From contig CM075852.1 in NCBI GenBank assembly GCA_037975125.1, positions 8,399,758 through 8,463,757 on the forward strand: a stretch of 64,000 nucleotides of DNA, written 5' to 3'. The stretch comes from Latrodectus hesperus. Taxonomy: Eukaryota > Arthropoda > Arachnida > Araneae > Theridiidae. A program made the translations under genes and the position numbers. The first letter of the stretch is position 1; each line of letters begins with the position of its first letter. Positions 52,931 through 63,040 of the stretch are shown here, one piece after another. The notes below the pieces were generated by a model, which saw nothing but the letters and a program-made list of their open reading frames with translations, searched no databases and had not been told where the DNA came from.

Positions 52931-55029
52931 TTATTACGATGTCCGCTAAAATTTGAAAGTAACTTCCTCAATGATTTAACTACATTTAACTCGTGTCCGA
53001 AAAAAATTTTAAGCACGAATATTTTGATGATTTAAATAAACATTAACTTCTATAAATATTAAAACTCTATCATTAATATTATATTAACATATTATTTAAT
53101 GTTCCTTTAAAATTAATATTTTTCAATACAACAGATTTTTAAAATAGTGTTTAAAATAAAACAAATGTATGATTGTTGTTCCGAAAAATATCTCAAGAGT
53201 TTATTATAAAATAATATACTTTTTTTATAAATGAATTGCTTCTAGCAATTCATTTATACAAAAACATTTAAATAATTTTTATAAAAATGGCTTATAAAAA
53301 TGGCTTAAAAAATGGCTTATAAAAAATAAAATATACACTTAGCTATATTAATAAAGGGCAAATATATTTTACAAAAATGGAATTTTCTTGATTTTAAATT
53401 TTTTTATGTCTCGGAAAATTTAAGGTACATGATATTGCTAAATCTTTCAAATAATCTTTATGGGAACTCTAAATAATTCTGTATAAGCATGAAAATAGTA
53501 ATAATATTATTTATTATTAATAATACTAAAATTGTTCTTATATGATAATATTGTCTCGTTTAGACAATATTATCATATAATTCAACATTATTTCTAAATT
53601 TGAATACTAAAATATGTCAATAAATCAATTTGCTATAGTATTTTCAAATTATAACGGGCAACAGCTTTCAAAGATAGCAAAATTACACTAATACGCATAA
53701 TAATTACAACTTTACAAATTATAGTAATAGGATTAGTATATAACTTTTTTAAATATTATCATTTTTAATTTATTACTTTTAATTAAAAAACATTGACTTT
53801 TCAAAACTTTATCGTTTAATAGTCCATTAGTGGATGATTTTTAAATTGTTTAATGGGAATAAATTGATTTTAAAAGGATAAATGATACGGTGGTAAATGC
53901 TAATGGCTTATAAAGCTGCATTTTATTACTCCTTTTAAAGAATATTTCATTATATCAATGTAAAATTATAATGAGAGAAATCTTCGTCATCATTTTTAAA
54001 ACACAGATTAAATAAAACTGGGTAATAATTATAAATCATGTATTATTTCTTTTTACAAAATAAACTGTATTTTCCTTCTTCATCTCATTCTCAATTACAA
54101 AAATTGAATAAAAATAACATTGGGAAATACCCAATGTTTGCAATTTTGTTTTAAACTTTGTGTTTTTTCACAATTACTTATACAGAAATCGAATTAAGCA
54201 TATTAAAAGACTTAAATATTTTCTATCTCAGCAAAATATCAATAACGACTTTAATTTTCATTGGCCTTAAATAAATAAAATTTTCTTTAACTATTTTTTC
54301 ACGAGAATAACTCAGTTTAACTGTATTTCAGATTAGCAAATGAAATAGTGTAAATAAATGTGATATATTATTCCCTTATTATACACAGGAAGTATTGCCG
54401 TCAGACACATTTTTAATCCATCAATAATTTTTGTATGCAAAATATTTCTTATCCAATAAAAAAAGTAATAATTTTACTGTAAAGCATAGCTTGATTTAAT
54501 ACTTTTTATGAAGGACTTTTATATTTTAATACTAAATCATCCTAAAACCCCTCTCTGAATAATTTCCATCACACACTAATACTTTTATTTTTAATTAAAT
54601 AATTTAAATACATTTATGTAAATAAACTGCAAATTAAATATGATTATTTTACATTACACGAATTAATTAACTATGTATAGTTCAGAACTATTAAAAAACA
54701 ACGCGATTTTTAATTTTAGTCATTAATAACAAGGCCAGTCAAAACCATTAAAAAACAGAAAAAAGAAATAGAAACAATATTTAAAGATTCAACAGTATAG
54801 CATTTGCTTGAAAGTCTAATGTTATCCAAGACATAAAAATTATTCTGATTTTAAGAAATTTATCCAATAGAAATTATCTAGTTTCATCACGTGACACACT
54901 TCAAGTAGTATTTAAAGATCTGAATGTAAAAATAAAATTAAAATATTCGCAGGATCATAAAACACATTACCAAAGTTTATACTTTTTGTTAAAGTACTTC
55001 CTATTATGTACGTTTATAGGATAATGTAA

Positions 55030-55031
<2 letters not shown>
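52931..55031. other. AT-rich noncoding DNA, intron 3
   Basis: Apart from the hairpin at 53538-53580 and a small palindrome at about 53229-53262, nothing was recognised. Confidence 0.5.
53538..53580. repeat. Perfect 19-bp hairpin, 5-nt loop
   Basis: TTATATGATAATATTGTCT at 53538-53556 is exactly inverted at 53562-53580; the loop is 'cgttt'. No flanking target duplication was recognised. Confidence 0.9.

Positions 55032-55116
<85 letters not shown>
55032..55116. repeat. (TA)n microsatellite, left part of a split tract
   Basis: Pure TA. The tract appears to continue at 56710-56746 and again at 62985-63038, after two transposon insertions. Confidence 0.95.
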
Positions 55117-55118
<2 letters not shown>

Positions 55119-56706
55119 GGGTGATCCAAAAGTCAGGACGAACTTTAAAAATGAATAATTCGAAAACGAATCACGATACAAAGATGCGGTTTGCACCAAA
55201 CGGATGGAAAAGAAACCGGGTTTTGTGTGGCAATGAAAAAAATAGTTCTGTTGGCGACCAACAGATGGCGCTATAGTGTTTTATTGCAACAAAAGATGTT
55301 TTACAAATGAAACAATGATTAATGAAATCAGATTAATTACAGTTAATTAGTACTTACTACAGTAAATGTTCAATGTGCTGTCCATCATTCAGAAGTAAAG
55401 CTGTGAGGCGAGTCCCCACACCTTTCACAACATTTAATAGCATTTCTTGCGTTATGGCAGACACATTTTGCCGGATGGCATCTTTCAGTGCCACTAGTGA
55501 TACCGGTTGGTCGCTGTACACTTTTGACTTCAAGAAGCCCCACAGCCAAAAGTAACAGAGTGTGAGATCGGGAGATCTTGGAGGCTATGCGCGATTAAAG
55601 TAGCGACTGATAATACGATCCTCCCCAAATGTTGAGCGTAGCAGGGGTTGCACAGGCAGAGCAATATGAGGTGGTACTCCATCATGCATAAAGGTGACTG
55701 TTTGGAGTGTCGCGCTTGCAGTTCAGGAATAATGCTGTTCTGTAACAGTGCTAGATATTGCTTACCGGTGACAGAAACTGTTTGGAAACCTGTCTGTGTG
55801 ACTTCCTCGAAAAAAATGGACTAATTATGTAATCAGCAGTGAAGCCACACCAGACTGTCAATTTAGGCTGTTGCAAAGGTACCTCAACAAATGCAATTGG
55901 ATTTTCTGTGGTCCACACTCGACAATTGTGGGTGTTAACAGCGCCAGAGAGTGTGAAATATGCTTCATCTGTCCAAAGCACAGTGTGAAGCCAGTCGTGC
56001 TGCTCTTCCATCTTATTGAAGACCAAATTCGCAAAATGTCGGCGAGAGTCGAAGTCAGGAGGTTTCAGTTTTTAGTTATGTTGCAACTTGTAGGGATACC
56101 GTTGCAAAGTTACTCGCAGCGCTCTCCAGACACTTCCGTACGACACTCCTGTCTGCCTCGAAACTTCTCGAGCACTGCACTCCCCATGTGCAGCAACCGC
56201 CGACATGGCTTGCACCGTCTGCTCCACTGTCGTGGCAACAGCAGCTGCAGTTGAGGAACGTCAACTTCTTTGACGTGATGCCAAAGAACCTGTAGCTTCA
56301 ATTTTTTTCACAATTTTGTTCAATGCAGAAGACGTTATTGGTCCTTTGCTATCTCGCATACCCTTCATGTAGCGATATGCTCGCAATGCCGCAATGGCAT
56401 TTTCCAAATTCTTATAAAACAGTTTAACTAAGAGGGCTTTCTCAACTATGGACAGCATTGCGATGCATACCAGCTTCGACTACCATTACCTGCTGCAGTT
56501 GCTTCTTTTTATATCGTTTGTTGCTTTGCATAATCCTACATCAGAAATCCGACAGCGCCATCTGTTGGTCGCCAACAGAACTATTTTTTTCATTGCCACA
56601 CAAAACCCGGTTTCTTTTCTATCCGTTTGGTGCAAACCGCATCTTTGTATCGTGATTCGTTTTCGAATTATTCATTTTTAAAGTTCGTCCTGACTTTTGG
56701 ATCACC

Positions 56707-56709
<3 letters not shown>
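55117..56709 (-). mobile_element. Tc1/mariner-superfamily element with 156-bp TIRs, 1593 bp
   Basis: The left TIR 55117-55272 and right TIR 56554-56709 are inverted copies with few differences. The outer ends read C(C/A)GGGTGATCCAAAAGTCAG, and the inner edge is '...ccaacagatggcgct'. TA flanks both sides (55115-55116 and 56710-56711), within a (TA)n tract. The interior is a damaged transposase on the minus strand. The long TIRs and an N-terminus of the kind annotated in arthropods as DUF4817/HTH suggest an IS630/Tc1-like subgroup rather than classical mariner. Confidence 0.92.
55357..56458 (-). pseudogene. Broken Tc1/IS630-like transposase
   Basis: The start Met at 56458 opens an N-terminal helical DNA-binding region ('IVEKALLVKLFYKN', 'ITSSALNKIVKKIEATGSL'). 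A stop interrupts it near 56261, and the frame continues shifted through about 56080. The catalytic region reads 'TVLWTDEAYFTLSGAVN' and 'HNCRVWTTENP' (first Asp). After another frameshift near 55750-55690 come 'FMHDGVPPHIALP' (second Asp) and, after a stop codon, 'PPRSPDLT' (third Asp). 37 positions separate the last two Asp, counting the stop. The C-terminus ends at the stop near 55357. With two frameshifts and two stops, no full protein can be made. Confidence 0.85.

Positions 56710-56746
<37 letters not shown>
56710..56746. repeat. (TA)n spacer between two nested transposons
   Basis: 37 bp of TA separate the Tc1-like element from the left Gypsy LTR. It is part of the original tract. Confidence 0.95.
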
Positions 56747-56749
<3 letters not shown>

Positions 56750-57353
56750 ACCGAGCTTCACGGGTTCGTGTCGATTGAGAGTTGAATAAAGCAACCACTT
56801 AATGAACACAAAACTTTTATTCGTAAAAACTTCACTAGATATATGAAATTCCCGCTGTAACAATCACAATTATACAGCTACAATTCGTCAGATATAATAA
56901 GAAACGGCTTTCCAATCACAGGTCTCAAATACCTCAGACAGGGAACAACTAGCAGTCACCACTAATCGTCTTCACTCAATGACTGTCTACACAAAACTCT
57001 ACTACTATTCCATGTCGGGCTGCGGTATTTATACCTGACTTGGCGGAGAAATCTACCAATTTCGCCAAGGCTCTGGAAGCTTCTAGGCTATCTCGAAAAA
57101 TATTGGTCCTAGAGCTTAGGTGATGGATGTTTCCAGAAGTATCGATTTCTCGCCAAGTCGCCAAAAATCTCGCCAACCGTCGCCAAGTCGCCAAGAATCT
57201 CGCCAACTGTCGCCAAGTCGCCAAATCATTAGGAAATCCGCTTTTAAACTACAACACGTCTAAATACCGCAATTTTTGCCCAAAATGTGAGAATTTCTGA
57301 TCTGTCTGAGATATTTTAAGACAAATATAATCATTATTTACAAATTTGTAACA
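56747..57353 (-). repeat. 3' LTR of the Gypsy element (607 bp)
   Basis: On the minus strand it starts TGTTACAAATTTG and ends CTCGGTACA, so it has TGT...ACA termini. It carries a TATA-like TATAAATA (57026-57033, complement) and AATAAA (56816-56821, complement). A short internal tandem repeat (~27-bp units, 'ttggcgagattcttggcgac') lies at about 57140-57225. The 82-codon ORF across it is chance. Confidence 0.95.
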
Positions 57354-57367
57354 TTGCCCCCTCTCAA
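57354..57367 (-). promoter_or_regulatory. Polypurine tract of the Gypsy element
   Basis: The complement reads CTTGAGAGGGGGCAA directly before the 3' LTR start TGTTAC. This is the expected place and composition for the plus-strand DNA primer. Confidence 0.85.
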
Positions 57368-57544
57368 GGACTGCACGTCCCGGGCAGTACAATCCCCTGA
57401 TAGGAGGCCAAATTTAATATAAAAGAATTTACATTTCAAGAGGATACAGAGCACATTACATACACAAGCAACTAAAAATACAAGAAAATAGAAAAGATTA
57501 AAATTATCTATACTATTTACAAACAGACCATGGTCTACTGATTT

Positions 57545-60500
57545 TTACTCTACATTACGATAAGGAGCTAATCTATCATAATGTACTACCTTTGGTTTTG
57601 AAGCAGATGATTTTCTTATACGAACCACGACGTCGTTCAGTCTTTTTAGGACTGTGTAGGGACCTTCCCAGTTGGCTTGCAACTTTGGAGAAAGTCCTTT
57701 ACGTCGAATCGGGTTCCACAACCAAACTTTGTCACCTTCTTGGAATTCATGTCCCGTCGCTCTTGTGTCATACCTTGTCTTCATTCTTTCGGTCGTCAGG
57801 TTGATTCGGTCTCGAGCGAAGTTATGGACATCTTCAAGACGTGCCTGAAGGTCTCGAAGGTATTCCTCTGGCGATGAAGATGTATCCGGTGGACGACCAA
57901 ACTGAAGATCACAAGGGAGACGAAGTTCGCGACCAAAGAGCATCTGTGAAGGAGTATATCCGGTAGTCTCATGGACAGCACTGCGATATGCAAGAAGAAA
58001 CAGCGGTAGCTTCAAATCCCAATCTTGCTGATTTCTGGAAACCATAAGGGAGAGGTTATTCAAGATGGTTCTGTTAAACCTCTCTACCATGCCATCCGAT
58101 TGTGGGTGTAGTGGTGTGGTCTGCGTCTTGTCTATTCCGAGAATTTGACACATTCCTTTAAACACAACAGAGGTGAAATTTGTCCCTTGATCAGAATGAA
58201 TTTGTAAGGGTGTGCCGAATCTGGAAACCCATTGTTGCACTAGAACCTCGGCTACTGTAGTCGCCTCTTGATCGGGGATTGCAAACGCTTCAGGCCACTT
58301 AGTAAAGTAGTCCATGACAACTAGTATGTATTTGTTGCCATTTGAGGATCGTGGTAAAGGACCCAAAATGTCCAATGCTATCCTCTCAAAAGGTGCTCCT
58401 ACGTTGTACCGCTGCAACCTTCCTCGGCTACGTTTCTTCGGTCCTTTACGTGCCGCACAGTCATCACAAGATTGGCACCATTTCTCTACATCTTGTCTCG
58501 TTTTGCTCCAATAGAAGCGTTCTCGAACTTTCTGTAGAGTTTTCATTACTCCGAAGTGGCCTCCAGTTGAGCTACTGTGCAATTCTTTCAAAACATCTGA
58601 AATTCTTGATTTTGGAAGAACAAGCTGCCATTTGAAATTACGTCCATCATCGGACTCCCATTTCCTGTATAAGACACCATTTCTTATATGGAGTGAGTCC
58701 CAAAGAGCCCAATATTGCTTAGTAGCAGGACTGTAGGTGGAGATATCCTGCCAACTTGGTCTCATACTAGAAGATTCTTTCAATTCAAGAATTGGATTTA
58801 TATCTGGGTCTTCTTTTTGGGCTTCCCTAAGTCCTTCATCACTCCATGGGTCTGGTTTTGATGGAGGTGAAACAGTAACTTGGCGTACCGAAGTATTTAT
58901 CAGCTGATAGTTCTTCTCTACTCTAGAACAGTATCGGCAGCTTTCATTACACGGCTTCCTTGATAGTGCATCAGCATTTCCATGAAGAATTCCTTTGCGA
59001 TGACGTATTTCAAAGTCAAACTCCTGGAGTCGTTGAATCCATCTGGCTACCTGTCCTTCCGGATTTTTAAAATTTAAAAGCCAGGTTAAGGATGCGTGAT
59101 CTGTTCGGAGCAAGAACTTTCTTCCATAGAGATAATGGTGGAAATGTTCTATGGCTTTAACGATTGCCAGCAATTCCTTCCTGGTTGTACAGTAATTCCG
59201 CTCTGGTTTCGATAGACATTTACTCCAATAAGCAATGACATATTCTTTATCATCAATTTCTTGCGACAAAACAGCTCCGATATTTTCGTTGCTGGCATCC
59301 GTATCTAAAATGAATAATTTTTCGGGCTGGGGATATGCAAGAACGGGCGAAGATGTCAATGCCTCCTTCAGTTGTTTAAAAGCTTTCTCACATTCATCTG
59401 TCCATAGAAATTTCTGTTTAACTTCTGTCAACTTGTGAAGAGGTCTGGCAATACTTGAAAAACCCTTAACAAATTTCCTGTAATATGTGCATAGTCCAAG
59501 AAAACTTCTTAATTGGTGGACATCTTTTGGACGACTCCAGTCCTTAACTGCGGAGATCTTTTCAGGATCTGTTCTTACACCTTCAGCAGAGATAATGTGT
59601 CCCAGATAGCTTACTTCACGTCGGAATAGATTACATTTGCAAGGATTCAGCTTCAGGTTGGCCATTTTTAATTTTTCCAGCACCTTTCGGATGTTTCTTA
59701 AATGGTCTTCGAATGTGCGCCCTACAATAATGATATCGTCCAAATATACCAAACAGGCTTCGTAGGAAAGTCCTCGTAATACTGTCTCCATCAGGCGCTC
59801 AAACGTTGCAGGTGCATTGCAAAGCCCAAATGGCATAACCTTGAACTGCCAAAGTCCTTGTCCTGTGGTGAATGCAGTCTTTTCTCGATCCTCAGGATGT
59901 ATCTCTACTTGCCAATAACCACTCTTGAGATCCAAAGTCGAAAACCATTGTTTTCCGGATAAAGCATCAAGTGTATCGTCAATCCTAGGAAGAGGGTAAC
60001 TATCTTTTTTAGTGATGTTGTTTAACCGACGATAGTCAACGCAGAATCGGGTAGAACCATCCTTCTTCCGAACTAAAACAATAGGCGAAGCCCAAGGACT
60101 CTCTGATGGCTCAATAATGTCATTCTGCTGCATTTCCATCAGAAGATTGTCCACCTCTTCCTGCTTTGCGAATGGCAATCTTCTCGGGTGTTGTTTAATG
60201 GGTGGATGATTTCCTGTATTGATTCGGTGCTGCGTCAATTTGGTTCGCCCAACATCATCTGATTTCTTGGAAAAGAGATCTCCGAATTCTAATAATAAAT
60301 TTCTTGCAGCATTCCTCTGTTTATCATCTAACTCTGCTCTCTGAAGGAGTTCATCAATTAGAGTGTCAGGAGGCTCAGATAGTGTGGCTTGACAATTTCG
60401 GTTAATACAGGTCACTGGAGTGCAAGTCGCTAGCACTTCTCCTTCTTTTATAAGTTTTACCTTATTACTTAGATTAGCAACTCTTACCGGGATTACATTT

Positions 60501-62347
60501 CGTGAAAGATCGACGAGTGAAGAAGCCACTAGTACTCCTTTAACGCTATTGTCGGAATCTGGATATTCAGTCAATCCATAATGAAAATTATTATCTTCTG
60601 AAAGAGCTCCGTAAATTATTGTCTCAGTTCTTGGTGGTAATGTTGTTTCACTCTTCGCAGTTATATGATGGACTGTTTTAATATCTGAATATTTCGTCTT
60701 AAAAATCGCTATTTCTTCAGAACATGAGTGTAGTTCATTATTTTTAAAATCTAACTTGAAATGGTTTTCTTTGAGAAAGTCCAATCCAAGAATAAATTCG
60801 TCATTTATATCAGCGACATATGCCATATGATGGTACACGGCATTACCAAATGCAATGTTTAGATTTATTTTTCCATGCACTTTAATCTTGTCACCTGTCA
60901 CAGTTTGGAGGGTAATGCAGGGCGGCGTCCAGATGAGTTTGTCACCAAGTTTGCGAGCCAAATCTGTCCTAATGATAGTTACGTTGGCTCCAGTATCGAT
61001 TATCATTCTGCAGGGAACTTCGTTGACATGTCCCATAACGAAAAGTCCGTTGTCGCCGCTACTTACGGAAGAAATGTGAAACGATTTGAAATGGGGCTTC
61101 TGACGAAGATCATTTCCATCATCTTTTCGTTTCGGGCAGTCTCTCTGAACATGTCCGACTGCTCCGCAAGTCCAACACAGAATTTTCGTGTTTCTGCCAC
61201 CTTTACTCATTTCTAAGTTACGGAATTTTCGCCGCAGATCTTCGATTTGCTTTCTGAGATCATAGTCCCTATCAGTAGTAGAGACGGCTCTGATTGAGTG
61301 CCGGTCTTTACGCGCGGCCTGCTGGGCAGCCTCTATCTTATGTGCGTAGACTAGGGCAGATCCAATATCTTTGACATCGGCGAGTCTAAGTGTTTTCTGT
61401 ATCTCCGGATCCCTCACACTATCGATGAAGTGATGGAGAGCCAGATCTTGACGTGTCTCAGCTGGGCAGTCCGAAAATGCTAGATGGGAAAGTCGCTGAA
61501 TATCGGCAGCCAATTCTTGAAGACTTTCACCCGCTTTTTGATAGCGGGACTTTAACTGTAGTCTGCTATATTCTTTAGTGCACTTATCTCCAAACCGCAG
61601 CTCAAGCGCACTCGATAGGGCTTGGAAATCGTGCCTCTGCTCCTCCGGAAGCGTCTCGAGGATGTCAGCCGCGTCTCCTCTTAAAGAAGCCGCCAGGTGA
61701 AAAGCTTGGGCTCGGGGATTCCATCCATTAGCTTCCGCTACCATCATAAACTGGGTCTTGTATACTTGCCAGGATGATTTCCCATCAAATGTTGAGAGTT
61801 TAATATTGGCTAGGGAAGGCACAAATGTCACGTTGGGTTCCTCATGTTTGTTTGATATTTGCTTCTCCAAGCTTTCAATCTTCTTATTCATATTGTCTAA
61901 TGCTTCTTCAACATTTTCTTCTATCTCCAGAACTTTAGTTTCAACTGAAGTTACCTTATCTTCCATTGCATTCATCTTCTCCTGAATGATGTTGGAGAAT
62001 TCTTCTTTAACACTTACAATGTCCTTCTTAAGTTCCTTTTTAAGCTCCTCCTGTCCAGCTTTCATCTCCTCCTGTCCAGATTTTATCTCTTTCATCATCT
62101 CGGTTTTAATCTCTTCTTGTCCAGCTTTCATCTCTTCTTGTCTAGCTTTCATCTCTTCTTGTCCAGCTTTCATCTCTTCTTGTCCAGCTTTCATCTCTTC
62201 TTGTCCAGCTTTCATCTCTTCTTGTCCAGCTTTCATCTCAGTTTTCATATCTTCTTGTCCAGCTTTCATCTCAGCCATCTGCTCCGCTAATTTTTCGAGA
62301 AGACTTTTCATTAAATCCATGTCCATTTTTCTTGTGACACGCTGCAT
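57545..62347 (-). CDS. Gypsy Gag-Pol polyprotein, intact single ORF (1600 aa)
   Basis: It encodes structural and replication functions of the retrotransposon. Start: the frame is open into the LTR (first Met 62494), but Met at 62347 is the first after the primer-binding site. Positions from this Met: 'MKAGQEE' heptad repeats at ~27-100 (coiled coil), further coiled coil to ~165, Gag domain ~180-340, CCHC zinc knuckle 'CWTCGAVGHVQRDC' 391-404, protease 'IDTGA' ~450, reverse transcriptase with 'LDLKSGY' ~805 and 'YLDD' 868-871, RNase H ('LDTDAS' ~1014, 'RTDHAS' ~1081). Integrase has HHCC (H1257, H1264, C1291, C1294) and D1326, D1386, E1422 (D,D35E). A 'GPYTV' motif (~1562) ends the protein. No frameshift separates Gag from Pol. 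The lack of lesions agrees with near-identical LTRs. Confidence 0.96.
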   Translation of the reverse strand: MQRVTRKMDMDLMKSLLEKLAEQMAEMKAGQEDMKTEMKAGQEEMKAGQEEMKAGQEEMKAGQEEMKARQEEMKAGQEEIKTEMMKEIKSGQEEMKAGQEELKKELKKDIVSVKEEFSNIIQEKMNAMEDKVTSVETKVLEIEENVEEALDNMNKKIESLEKQISNKHEEPNVTFVPSLANIKLSTFDGKSSWQVYKTQFMMVAEANGWNPRAQAFHLAASLRGDAADILETLPEEQRHDFQALSSALELRFGDKCTKEYSRLQLKSRYQKAGESLQELAADIQRLSHLAFSDCPAETRQDLALHHFIDSVRDPEIQKTLRLADVKDIGSALVYAHKIEAAQQAARKDRHSIRAVSTTDRDYDLRKQIEDLRRKFRNLEMSKGGRNTKILCWTCGAVGHVQRDCPKRKDDGNDLRQKPHFKSFHISSVSSGDNGLFVMGHVNEVPCRMIIDTGANVTIIRTDLARKLGDKLIWTPPCITLQTVTGDKIKVHGKINLNIAFGNAVYHHMAYVADINDEFILGLDFLKENHFKLDFKNNELHSCSEEIAIFKTKYSDIKTVHHITAKSETTLPPRTETIIYGALSEDNNFHYGLTEYPDSDNSVKGVLVASSLVDLSRNVIPVRVANLSNKVKLIKEGEVLATCTPVTCINRNCQATLSEPPDTLIDELLQRAELDDKQRNAARNLLLEFGDLFSKKSDDVGRTKLTQHRINTGNHPPIKQHPRRLPFAKQEEVDNLLMEMQQNDIIEPSESPWASPIVLVRKKDGSTRFCVDYRRLNNITKKDSYPLPRIDDTLDALSGKQWFSTLDLKSGYWQVEIHPEDREKTAFTTGQGLWQFKVMPFGLCNAPATFERLMETVLRGLSYEACLVYLDDIIIVGRTFEDHLRNIRKVLEKLKMANLKLNPCKCNLFRREVSYLGHIISAEGVRTDPEKISAVKDWSRPKDVHQLRSFLGLCTYYRKFVKGFSSIARPLHKLTEVKQKFLWTDECEKAFKQLKEALTSSPVLAYPQPEKLFILDTDASNENIGAVLSQEIDDKEYVIAYWSKCLSKPERNYCTTRKELLAIVKAIEHFHHYLYGRKFLLRTDHASLTWLLNFKNPEGQVARWIQRLQEFDFEIRHRKGILHGNADALSRKPCNESCRYCSRVEKNYQLINTSVRQVTVSPPSKPDPWSDEGLREAQKEDPDINPILELKESSSMRPSWQDISTYSPATKQYWALWDSLHIRNGVLYRKWESDDGRNFKWQLVLPKSRISDVLKELHSSSTGGHFGVMKTLQKVRERFYWSKTRQDVEKWCQSCDDCAARKGPKKRSRGRLQRYNVGAPFERIALDILGPLPRSSNGNKYILVVMDYFTKWPEAFAIPDQEATTVAEVLVQQWVSRFGTPLQIHSDQGTNFTSVVFKGMCQILGIDKTQTTPLHPQSDGMVERFNRTILNNLSLMVSRNQQDWDLKLPLFLLAYRSAVHETTGYTPSQMLFGRELRLPCDLQFGRPPDTSSSPEEYLRDLQARLEDVHNFARDRINLTTERMKTRYDTRATGHEFQEGDKVWLWNPIRRKGLSPKLQANWEGPYTVLKRLNDVVVRIRKSSASKPKVVHYDRLAPYRNVE
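62045..62269 (-). repeat. 21-bp minisatellite inside gag (MKAGQEE heptads)
   Basis: Repeated 'ttcatctcttcttgtccagc' units (complement) encode the heptad M-K-A-G-Q-E-E about eight times, with K/R and D/E variants. The period of seven residues fits a coiled coil in Gag. Slippage in such a repeat can change copy number without breaking the frame. Confidence 0.93.
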
Positions 62348-62358
62348 CAACTCTTCAA

Positions 62359-62375
62359 CCCCACTTCTGACACCA
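62359..62375 (-). promoter_or_regulatory. Primer-binding site, tRNA-Leu type
   Basis: The complement reads TGGTGTCAGAAGTGGGG, two bases after the 5' LTR end. It is complementary to a tRNA 3' end '...CCCACTTCTGACACCA', which I recall as typical of insect tRNA-Leu. The tRNA identity is from memory. Confidence 0.75.
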
Positions 62376-62377
62376 GT

Positions 62378-62980
62378 TGTACCGAGCTTCACGGGTTCGT
62401 GTCGATTGAGAGTTGAATAAAGCAACCACTTAATGAACACAAAACTTTTATTCGTAAAAACTTCACTAGATATATGAAATTCCCGCTGTAACAATCACAA
62501 TTATACAGCTACAATTCGTCAGATATAATAAGAAACGGCTTTCCAATCACAGGTCTCAAATACCTCAGACAGGGAACAACTAGCAGTCACCACTAATCGT
62601 CTTCACTCAATGACTGTCTACACAAAACTCTACTACTATTCCATGTCGGGCTGCGGTATTTATACCTGACTTGGCGGAGAAATCTACCAATTTCGCCAAG
62701 GCTCTGGAAGCTTCTAGGCTATCTCGGAAAATATTGGTCCTAGAGCTTAGGTGATGGATGTTTCCAGAAGTATCGATTTCTCGCCAAGTCGCCAAGAATC
62801 TCGCCAACCGTCGCCAAGTCGCCAAGAATATCGCCAACTGTCGCCAAGTCGCCAAATCATTAGGAAATCCGCTTTTAAACTACAACACGTCTAAATACCG
62901 CAATTTTTGCCCAAAATGTGAGAATTTCTGATCTGTCTGAGATATTTTAAGACAAATATAATCATTATTTACAAATTTGT

Positions 62981-62984
<4 letters not shown>
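62378..62984 (-). repeat. 5' LTR of the Gypsy element (607 bp)
   Basis: It has the same length and termini as the 3' LTR. The TATA-like box is at 62657-62664 (complement), giving the probable transcription start downstream within the LTR. It differs from the other LTR at three sites, two of them in the ~27-bp internal repeat. Confidence 0.95.

Positions 62985-63038
<54 letters not shown>
62985..63038. repeat. (TA)n microsatellite, right part of the split tract
   Basis: Pure TA continuing the tract interrupted at 55117 and 56747. Confidence 0.95.

Positions 63039-63040
<2 letters not shown>

Larger units (their letters stand above)
56747..62984 (-). mobile_element. Full-length Ty3/Gypsy LTR retrotransposon, 6238 bp
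   Basis: Two 607-bp LTRs flank a 5024-bp interior with a primer-binding site, one intact Gag-Pol frame and a polypurine tract, all on the minus strand. By eye the LTRs differ at three positions in 607 (one pair is 57096/62727), implying recent insertion. It sits inside the (TA)n tract; both flanks are 'atat', so the exact 4-5-bp target duplication cannot be told from the repeat. No envelope-like ORF is present. Confidence 0.97.

Noticed and set aside
56976..57224. 82-codon ORF in each Gypsy LTR
   Set aside because: It follows the ~27-bp internal LTR repeat and has no protein-like features beyond that repetition.
60875..62420. Plus-strand ORFs across the Gypsy element (for example the Ser/Cys/Pro-rich frame at 61986-62420)
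   Set aside because: They are opposite-strand shadows of the Gag-Pol frame; the Ser-rich one mirrors the heptad repeat.
56747..62984. Errantivirus-like element with an envelope gene
   Set aside because: After the integrase and GPY-type end, the polypurine tract follows within about 200 bases, leaving no room for an envelope ORF.
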